A stretch of DNA of 9,757 nucleotides from an uncultured Prevotellaceae bacterium (lineage in GTDB: Bacteria > Bacteroidota > Bacteroidia > Bacteroidales > Bacteroidaceae), in NCBI GenBank assembly GCA_902771155.1, contig CACXVS010000062.1, positions 1 to 9,757 of the forward strand. Reading direction: 5' to 3'. Positions 1 to 5,685 of the stretch are shown here, piece after piece; the first letter of the stretch is position 1, and each line of letters begins with the position of its first letter. The notes below the pieces were generated by a model that was given only the letters and a program-made list of their open reading frames with translations, was not told the DNA's origin and searched no databases. The position numbers and the translations under genes were made by a program.

Positions 1-152
1 GGGAGGCCCGCGACAAACAGACTAAAAGCAGTTATGAGCAGCGCGACAAGATCTACAACGACAAACTCAAGGAGATTGAGGATGCGCATCAGAAATGGCA
101 GCATCAGCAGAAGAGCAATAAGATCAATCGTCTGAAGGATATCAAGCAGTAA
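1..152 (+). CDS. C-terminal end of a charged coiled-coil protein (5' partial)
   Basis: An open frame enters from the left edge (first complete codon at base 3) and ends with TAA at 150-152. The 49 visible residues are almost wholly Lys, Glu, Gln, Asp, Arg and Asn (for example YNDKLKEIEDAHQKWQ), which reads as a soluble helical coiled-coil tail. No domain can be named from this piece. Its stop lies only 23 bases before the next start with no terminator or promoter between, so it is probably the preceding member of the same operon. Similar charged helices occur at the start of the protein at 1339-2877, but I cannot show homology. The frame and codon use match the downstream genes, so it is likely real coding sequence. 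Confidence 0.7.
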   Translation, partial: EARDKQTKSSYEQRDKIYNDKLKEIEDAHQKWQHQQKSNKINRLKDIKQ

Positions 153-175
153 TCACTCATTGACTCCGTTTCAAG

Positions 176-1342
176 ATGGCAGCAATCAAAATATTAAGTG
201 TCGATGACGAGGAACAGATCGAGTTTCTGATGAAGCAATTCTTCAGAAGGAAGATACGCAGTGGGGAATATGAGTTCTTCTTTGCCCATGACGGCGTGGA
301 GGGCCTCAAAGTATTGCAGGAGCATCCTGACATCGAAATTATCCTCTGCGACATCAACATGCCCGTGATGGACGGTCTGGAGATGTTGGCCAAAGTGAAC
401 GAGATGCAGAACCCGGCCCTGCGCGTCATTATGGTGAGTGCCTACGGTGACTTGGAGAACATCCGTCTGGCGATGAACGACGGTGCTTTCGATTTTGCCA
501 CAAAGCCCATCGATATGGACGACCTGGACCGCACCATCGAGAAAGCCATCAAGCAGATAGACTTTGTACATCAGTCGCAGAAGGAACACAAGAAATTGGA
601 GGGGCTGGAGAAAGACCTGGCCGCTGCCAACGAGATCCAGCAGTTTATCCTGCCGCGCGTATTCCCGCCTTTTCCCGAGGATAGCGACAAATTCGACCTC
701 TATGCCTCGATGGAGGCTGCAAAGGATATCGGTGGCGACTTCTACGACTTCTTCCGCATCGACGATGACCACATTGCACTGGTTATTGGCGATGTCTGCG
801 GCAAGGGCATCCCGGCAGCCTTATTTATGGCGGTGAGCCGCACCTTCATACGCTCGGTTGGTATGCAATTTGAGCATGTCGGCGAGTGTATGACAAATGT
901 CAACCGGCTGTTGGCTTCATCTTCTGTGGAATATATGTTTGTGACCGTGTTCTATGCCATCTATGACATCAGGACCGGTCTCCTCACGTATTGTAACGGT
1001 GGCCATAACCCGCCTTACCTGTTGCACGCCAACGGTACGACCGAGGAACTGCCAGTGTCAGACAATCTGATTGTCGGCGCATTAAAGGGTATCCAGTTCA
1101 AAGAAAACGCCTTGCAACTGGAGCATGGAGACACATTGGTGATGTTTACCGACGGCGTGACCGAGGCGATGAATCCTGCAAGAGAGATGTTTGGCAGGAT
1201 GCACTTTAACGAGATTCTCATGACGCTGGCCGACAAGAGTAGCCAGGAGATCGTCGAAAGTGTCAAGGCGGGCATCACCGACTTTGTAGGTGATAGAGAG
1301 CAGAGCGATGATATCACGATGCTGGTACTGAAAAGGAAGTGA
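176..1342 (+). CDS. Response regulator with PP2C/SpoIIE-family serine phosphatase output domain (RsbU-like)
   Basis: This is a 388-residue cytoplasmic two-domain protein. Residues 1-125 form a receiver domain: acidic pair D10/D11, phosphoacceptor D59 in LCDINMPVMDG, S88 in the switch position and K110 in the conserved KP. A helical linker (about 126-155, ending LAAANEIQQFILPR) leads to a PP2C/SpoIIE phosphatase domain from about 170 to 388. Its metal-binding acidic residues are visible in IGGDFYD (D188), GDVCGKG (D206), FTDGVTEA (D326) and SDDIT (D378/D379). In this family, phosphorylation of the receiver controls removal of phosphate from Ser/Thr of a partner, often a STAS anti-anti-sigma protein; no such partner is encoded here. 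The stop overlaps the next start, which implies translational coupling. The adjacent sensor lacks the usual phosphoacceptor His, so the phosphodonor is uncertain. Domain calls are firm; substrate and pathway are unknown. Confidence 0.93.
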   Translation: MAAIKILSVDDEEQIEFLMKQFFRRKIRSGEYEFFFAHDGVEGLKVLQEHPDIEIILCDINMPVMDGLEMLAKVNEMQNPALRVIMVSAYGDLENIRLAMNDGAFDFATKPIDMDDLDRTIEKAIKQIDFVHQSQKEHKKLEGLEKDLAAANEIQQFILPRVFPPFPEDSDKFDLYASMEAAKDIGGDFYDFFRIDDDHIALVIGDVCGKGIPAALFMAVSRTFIRSVGMQFEHVGECMTNVNRLLASSSVEYMFVTVFYAIYDIRTGLLTYCNGGHNPPYLLHANGTTEELPVSDNLIVGALKGIQFKENALQLEHGDTLVMFTDGVTEAMNPAREMFGRMHFNEILMTLADKSSQEIVESVKAGITDFVGDREQSDDITMLVLKRK

Positions 1343-2877
1343 AGAAGAATATCATCATAGGGTGTCTGGGTGGCCTGCTGCTGGCATTAGGCCTGTCGGC
1401 AGTCTATACTCGTCATCAGGACAAAGCGCGTATCCATGAGTTGGAGGCGAAGGTCATTGTACTCCAAAAGCAAGGAGAGACCTCGGAGTTAGACCGTAGT
1501 GTGAGCGAACAGATGGAAGATATCGCCCACGGTCAGCAGGCGCTCTCTGAGGAGCGCAGCCGGGAAGCGATCCGACAGTCGGAGATTGCACAGGCTGCCA
1601 CCCTTCGTTCTGAGGCGGAGCGCCGGAATGCGCTGAAGGCCCAGGCGGCGGCAGAGACCTCGGCAGCAGAAGCATTGGCATCCTATCAGATGGCAGAACG
1701 TCAGCGGCAGAAGGCCGAATATGCCAGGTCGGTGGCCGACACGCTGAACTTTATCTCTTTAGGCCGAACGCTTGGATCTCAGTCTTATTCCATCTATCAG
1801 ACAGGCAATACGGAGGTCGGTAATATGTTGGCATATGCCTCCTATCTCTATACCCACGACTATGGTGGCGACCTCTATGCCCCGGCGGTGTTCCAGGCCC
1901 TGATACAGTCGGCTGGGGGGCGTCATAGTTGGAACATCCACAACGGTAGCATCTCCCGCCTGGCCATCTCACCTCGTGATGGTCGTCTGCTGACGGTGAG
2001 CACCTTTGGCGAGATCTTCAGTCACCAGATCCATGGGTCGCAGATGCAGACCACTCGGCTGATGAGCGATAAGCACTTTTGGTTCAGTGATTTATATGTA
2101 GCCCCCGACGGGAAGGTCTATGCCATCAGTTATACAGGTCAACTGGTCATTTCCGACGGTCAGCAGACGCGTGTCATGTTGGTTGAAAACATCAGTAAGC
2201 CCTTCAGCCTGCAAAACCTGAACGACGGCAAATCGCTGTTGATCGTCGGTGAGAACAGCGTCGCCCTGTTCGATAACGCCACCGAAAGAATCATCGCCAC
2301 GCGCCGTCTCGACTTCCAGGTCACCTGTACTGGCAGACGAGATAATAAACCCTTGCTTTTCGATCATCGTGGTCAGATGCACCTCGTCAATAGTCTGGAC
2401 AAGATGATTAGCGAGAAGGTGCCCGTGAAGGGTAAGGTGACAGCCTATGCCAGTAACCGGAAAGAACATCTCACGGCTTACGGTATGGCCGACGGTACCA
2501 TCTGGCTGACCGACGGCAGCGGTAAGACCCACAAACTGGTCGAACACCTCTCCCGCGTGACAAGACTGATGTTTAATGGCAAACGGCTCTATTCATCCAG
2601 TTACGATGGTAAACTCTTGTTCTGGCCCATCGAAAGTAACAGCCAGATTAATGCGGTCACACTGTACCAGTCAGCCCATTGGTTGAACGACTTCACCTTC
2701 AGCGACAATAAGGACTATATCCTGGTGGGGGAGCATAACGGCTCTGTCACCCAATGTCTGATCTCGTTGCCGAAGATAGCCGAGCGTCTCCGTCAGAATG
2801 TGAAACGTAACTTCACCCAGGAGGAGTGGAACTACTATGTAGGGAAGGGTATACCGTATAGAAAGGTAAAAGATTAA
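1339..2877 (+). CDS. Membrane-anchored coiled-coil protein with C-terminal WD40-like seven-bladed propeller
   Basis: This 512-residue protein starts at a GTG inside the stop of the preceding gene (GTGA overlap), with AAAAGGAAG just upstream; no nearby ATG offers a better start. One transmembrane segment lies at about 4-24 (IIIGCLGGLLLALGLSAVYT), followed by a long Glu/Gln/Ala-rich coiled coil (about 28-132). A helical stretch GNTEVGNMLAYASYLY (156-171) comes next, and then seven beta-blade-like repeats (about 203-476), each with a DG- or G-containing turn such as SPRDGRLL, APDGKVY, SYDGKLLFW and SDNKDYIL. The tail NFTQEEWNYYVGKGIPYRK (491-509) and the helical linker before the propeller resemble those of WD40 regions in bacterial nSTAND-type proteins, but there is no NTPase domain. 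No enzyme motif is seen. A scaffold or sensor partner of the PP2C regulator is inferred from operon position only. Confidence 0.85.
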   Translation: MKKNIIIGCLGGLLLALGLSAVYTRHQDKARIHELEAKVIVLQKQGETSELDRSVSEQMEDIAHGQQALSEERSREAIRQSEIAQAATLRSEAERRNALKAQAAAETSAAEALASYQMAERQRQKAEYARSVADTLNFISLGRTLGSQSYSIYQTGNTEVGNMLAYASYLYTHDYGGDLYAPAVFQALIQSAGGRHSWNIHNGSISRLAISPRDGRLLTVSTFGEIFSHQIHGSQMQTTRLMSDKHFWFSDLYVAPDGKVYAISYTGQLVISDGQQTRVMLVENISKPFSLQNLNDGKSLLIVGENSVALFDNATERIIATRRLDFQVTCTGRRDNKPLLFDHRGQMHLVNSLDKMISEKVPVKGKVTAYASNRKEHLTAYGMADGTIWLTDGSGKTHKLVEHLSRVTRLMFNGKRLYSSSYDGKLLFWPIESNSQINAVTLYQSAHWLNDFTFSDNKDYILVGEHNGSVTQCLISLPKIAERLRQNVKRNFTQEEWNYYVGKGIPYRKVKD

Positions 2878-2880
2878 AAA

Positions 2881-2987
2881 AGTAAAAAGGTAAAAAAGTA
2901 AAAGAATGAAGCTATACAAGAGATATTGGATAAAAAGTTGGGTAAAAATCGTTTTACCCTTATACCTTTTTACCTTTTTACCTTTAG
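2881..2987. repeat. Octamer-period GGTAAAAA / TACCTTTT repeats in inverted arrangement around the sensor start
   Basis: Bases 2881-2903 (AGTAAAAAGGTAAAAAAGTA...) repeat with a period of 8 just before the ATG. Bases 2963-2987 carry TACCTTTT, TACCTTTT, TACCTTTAG in the opposite sense, inside the signal-peptide codons for YLFTFLPL. The arms are near-complementary over about 23 bases. Between them lies a perfect small hairpin, GGGTAAAA (2940-2947), loop ATCG, TTTTACCC (2952-2959). The arrangement can fold over the start codon in mRNA, and unit loss or gain in the 3' arm would shift the frame by 8. Confidence 0.8.
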
Positions 2988-3814
2988 CCGTTGCTTCGCA
3001 AGGGCTTCCTTTGATCCGTAACTACACGGCGGCGGAGTATGGTGGACACAATCGGAACTACGATATCGAGATTGGTGAGGACGGTACGGTGTTCGTAGCC
3101 AACTTCGAGGGACTGCTCTATTACGACCGTGCCCAGTGGCGCATTATTCACGCTCCCGAACTGAGACGTGTCACGGTGGTCTATCGTGACAGTAAGAACA
3201 CCGTCTGGGTGGGTGGCTACAACTTCATCTCACGGCTGCAGAAGCGCGCTAATGGCGAACTGTATTTGCAACCTTTCGGTGGGAAAGACACCTTCAAAGG
3301 CGAGGTGATGGAGATCTTCGAGGAGAACGGCTCCCTGCAGTTTGTGGTCAACGATAATAATATCTATGAGATTGAGGAAGCTGCTGTCCCCACCGTGAAG
3401 TTGAAGAAACATACCAATGCCAGACTCCTTTCCAGTGTTGAGGCCGACGTCGTATCGGTGGAGGCGCTGCAGGCATCGGTTGAAGATGCCGTTCTGAGAG
3501 ATACCACCCAAACGGAGATCCTGAGCGATAACCTTCAGGTGAAAGTGAAAAAAGGCTATGGACTCATCGTGTGCGATGGAAAGGGACGTAAACTCTATAC
3601 GATCACCGAAGCCAACGGCCTCTGCTCGAATCAGGTGTCGTATGTGGCTTATGACGGTCACGGCGTGCTGTGGGGCGCTACGGCGAAAGGTCGAATCAGG
3701 TGTCGTATGTGGCTTATGACGGTCACGGCGTGCTGTGGGGCGCTACGGCGAAAGGCATCTTTTCCATGGAGTTGCCGTCGGTCTATAGTTACTTCTCACC
3801 CAAAGACGGACTGA
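2906..3814 (+). CDS. N-terminal fragment of the sensor: signal peptide and propeller part
   Basis: As the DNA stands, translation from ATG 2906 gives a 302-residue product. Residues 1-261 are genuine sensor sequence: basic start, hydrophobic segment VLPLYLFTFLPLAVAS, then blade-like repeats such as NTVWVGGYNF and GKGRKLYTITEANG. From base 3691, where the second copy of the 65-bp repeat begins, the frame is wrong and the product ends in about 41 unrelated residues rich in Arg and Cys before a stop at 3812-3814. The fragment would be exported but would have no membrane helix, so at most it is a free periplasmic propeller piece. It could bind ligand or be degraded; neither can be told from sequence. 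Confidence 0.55.
   Translation: MKLYKRYWIKSWVKIVLPLYLFTFLPLAVASQGLPLIRNYTAAEYGGHNRNYDIEIGEDGTVFVANFEGLLYYDRAQWRIIHAPELRRVTVVYRDSKNTVWVGGYNFISRLQKRANGELYLQPFGGKDTFKGEVMEIFEENGSLQFVVNDNNIYEIEEAAVPTVKLKKHTNARLLSSVEADVVSVEALQASVEDAVLRDTTQTEILSDNLQVKVKKGYGLIVCDGKGRKLYTITEANGLCSNQVSYVAYDGHGVLWGATAKGRIRCRMWLMTVTACCGALRRKASFPWSCRRSIVTSHPKTD
3626..3755 (+). repeat. Perfect 65-bp tandem duplication inside the sensor gene
   Basis: Bases 3626-3690 and 3691-3755 are identical: each starts TCGAATCAGGTGTCGTATGT and ends GCGCTACGGCGAAAGG. Flanking bases differ on both sides, so the unit is exactly 65 bp with no microhomology at the new junction. Copy one in the upstream frame and copy two in the downstream frame both encode NQVSYVAYDGHGVLWGATAK, the conserved core of a Reg_prop blade. 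Because 65 is two more than a multiple of three, the second copy causes the frameshift. Complete identity points to a very recent event or to an assembly error. Confidence 0.95.
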
Positions 3815-5685
3815 CGGGCAAGGTCCAGGCCATCACAGCCTTTAATGGGAAAATCTACGTCGGTGAGACTAACGGACTCTTTACGGTTGACGCTTGGCAA
3901 TACAAACGCGTGGCCGACATCAGTAATATCTGTTGGACATTGTGTCAGGAGCGCGATGCGCTGCTGGCTGCCACCTCCAGCGGTATTTACAGAATCGCAG
4001 CGGATGGCAGGGTAGGCCGACTCACCTCGAATGCCACGACGGCCCTGTTGGTCGATGGCAATCAGGTCTATGCCGGTGAGCCCGACGGGGTCCATCTCTA
4101 TCAGGCAGGGAAAAACATCAAGATCAGCGACCTGCCTTTGGTGACGGTGATCCGCAAGGATGCACGTGGCAATTTCTGGTTCAAGAATGTCCATGGTGAA
4201 ACGGTGACGATAGGGGATTACAAGGCACCTGCAGATACCCCGTCAACCCCTTCCCCTTTGTTGACACCCCTTAAGGATATGAAGAACAGGGTCCAGTACC
4301 TGTATGACGACCATCTCTGGATTGGAGGCGACGAGATCCTCGCCATCGTCGATATGGGTCGGAAAGACCTGACAAGACTCACCGACAGCCGTCATGTGCG
4401 TTTCTGCTCCATTGTGATGGGTAACGACAGCGTGCTGTGGGGCGGCTACGGGGATCGTCCCCAGAAGTTGCATCGGTTAGGCAGTGACGAGCGTCACCTG
4501 CATTTCTTCTATGCCCTCGACTATGCACCGCTGACGGGAAAGACGCTCTATCGCTACCGTCTGGATAATAAAGGCATCCTGGGCGCGGGTGGTCATTGGA
4601 GTGAATGGACCGACAGACAGGATGTGGAGTTCCTGAATCTGCCCTACGGCTCCTTCACGCTCTCCATACAGGCACAGTTGGCTAATGGAGAATTGTCAGA
4701 GATTGCCACCGTCGATTTCAGCATCGCCTATCCGTTGTTGATGCGCTGGTATATGGTGGTGCTGTATCTCCTCCTCTTTGCCCATATCATCTATCTGCTG
4801 TTCCGCTATCGTCTGAAACGGTTAGAGAAGGACAAGATTAAACTGGAACGTATCGTCGAGGAACGTACAGCCGACCTCCGCAACGCCCAGGAAGAGTTAG
4901 TCCGTCAGGAGAAGATGGCCACGGTGGGTAAACTCACAAAAGGCCTCGTTGACCGCATCCTCAATCCCATGAACTATATCATCAACTACTCTAAGATGTC
5001 GAACGACCTCTTGGGCGACCTCAAAGAGAACATCGATCATAATAAGGAACAGATCGACGAGAACGACTATGATGATGCGTTGGATATCTTCGATATGCTG
5101 ACCAAAAACCTCACATCGGTCCATCAGTTCGGTCTGAATACCACCCGTATCCTCAAGGCGATGGAGGAAGTGCTGAGAGACCGCACTGGCGGCTACGGCG
5201 ATATCACATTGCTGCCCGTCCTGCAACAGGTGGAGAAGCAGTTTGCGAAACACCACGCCCAGGAGCAGGAACAGGATGGCATCCGGCCTGTCTTCGACCT
5301 GCCAGCCGATCCGATGCCGCTGTACGGCAATCCTGACATGATCTGCAAGGCCGTCACGAACCTCCTGGATAATGCGGTCTATGCCGTGGCGAAAAAGTTA
5401 CAGAAGGATCCTTCGTTCGTCCCCGAGATTTCACTGGCCGTTACCGTCACCGATGCGCATTATATCCTGAAGATCCGCGATAACGGCATAGGTATCGAGG
5501 CGAAGAACCTCGGCAAGATCTACGACCCCTTCTTCACCACCAAGACTACTGGCGAGGCAGCTGGCGTGGGCCTCTATCTGTGTCGTGAGATCATCCAGAA
5601 TCACGGTGGTGACATCAGCGTGGCATCGGTTCAAGACGAATACACGGAGTTTACCATCACTTTACCAATCCCCGATAAGCAATGA
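3670..5685 (+). CDS. C-terminal fragment of the sensor: propeller remainder, Y_Y_Y-like domain, TM helix, HATPase
   Basis: This frame carries the correct continuation of the sensor from about base 3691 onward. The GTG at 3670 is only the first possible start in the frame: it lies inside repeat copy one, read out of frame there (giving MGRYGERS), with no clear ribosome-binding site and no signal peptide. A separate product would therefore probably not be exported correctly. Genuine content in order: remaining blades (KIYVGETNGLF, HLWIGGDEI, SVLWGGYG), a Y_Y_Y-like module (FFYALDYAP to VDFSIAYP), the helix LLMRWYMVVLYLLLFAHIIY, a coiled coil (VEERTADLRNAQEELVRQE), the H-box variant with Asp, an acidic inter-helix insert (DENDYDDALDIFDM), and a complete-looking HATPase domain ending TEFTITLPIPDKQ. 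An automatic caller would list this as a kinase gene; I regard it as the distal half of the pseudogene. Confidence 0.6.
   Translation: MGRYGERSNQVSYVAYDGHGVLWGATAKGIFSMELPSVYSYFSPKDGLTGKVQAITAFNGKIYVGETNGLFTVDAWQYKRVADISNICWTLCQERDALLAATSSGIYRIAADGRVGRLTSNATTALLVDGNQVYAGEPDGVHLYQAGKNIKISDLPLVTVIRKDARGNFWFKNVHGETVTIGDYKAPADTPSTPSPLLTPLKDMKNRVQYLYDDHLWIGGDEILAIVDMGRKDLTRLTDSRHVRFCSIVMGNDSVLWGGYGDRPQKLHRLGSDERHLHFFYALDYAPLTGKTLYRYRLDNKGILGAGGHWSEWTDRQDVEFLNLPYGSFTLSIQAQLANGELSEIATVDFSIAYPLLMRWYMVVLYLLLFAHIIYLLFRYRLKRLEKDKIKLERIVEERTADLRNAQEELVRQEKMATVGKLTKGLVDRILNPMNYIINYSKMSNDLLGDLKENIDHNKEQIDENDYDDALDIFDMLTKNLTSVHQFGLNTTRILKAMEEVLRDRTGGYGDITLLPVLQQVEKQFAKHHAQEQEQDGIRPVFDLPADPMPLYGNPDMICKAVTNLLDNAVYAVAKKLQKDPSFVPEISLAVTVTDAHYILKIRDNGIGIEAKNLGKIYDPFFTTKTTGEAAGVGLYLCREIIQNHGGDISVASVQDEYTEFTITLPIPDKQ

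Larger units (their letters stand above)
2906..5685 (+). pseudogene. Propeller/Y_Y_Y sensor histidine-kinase-like protein, frame broken by a 65-bp tandem duplication
   Basis: Two overlapping frames belong to one gene. A perfect 65-bp tandem copy (65 is not a multiple of 3) moves the reading frame; without it the gene would be 904 codons from ATG 2906 to TGA 5683-5685. The restored protein has a signal peptide (cleavage near VAS-QG), a Reg_prop-type periplasmic propeller (motifs such as GLCSNQVSYVAYDGHGVLWG), a Y_Y_Y-like domain (about 4490-4731), a transmembrane helix (4732-4803), a coiled coil, a HisKA-like dimerisation region and a C-terminal HATPase domain. The H-box reads GKLTKGLVDRILNP, with Asp at the phosphoacceptor position (codon 4951-4953). 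ATP-binding boxes are present: N-box NLLDNA, DNGIGI (5479), FFTTK (5530) and G-rich GEAAGVGL (5551). The duplication may be a true mutation, a reversible switch or an assembly artefact. Its stop overlaps the receptor start. Confidence 0.85.

Noticed and set aside
194..772. Long minus-strand frame (192 codons) opposite the receiver-PP2C gene
   Set aside because: It is a shadow of a high-confidence plus-strand gene with clear catalytic motifs; its translation is low-complexity and has no recognisable domain.
2092..2547. Minus-strand frame of 151 codons opposite the WD40 protein
   Set aside because: It is antisense to a propeller region with consistent blade repeats, has no start context and no operon logic.
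3626..3755. The 65-bp direct repeat as a CRISPR array or mobile-element scar
   Set aside because: The copies abut without spacers, there are only two, and both encode the conserved blade motif, so this is an in-gene tandem duplication.
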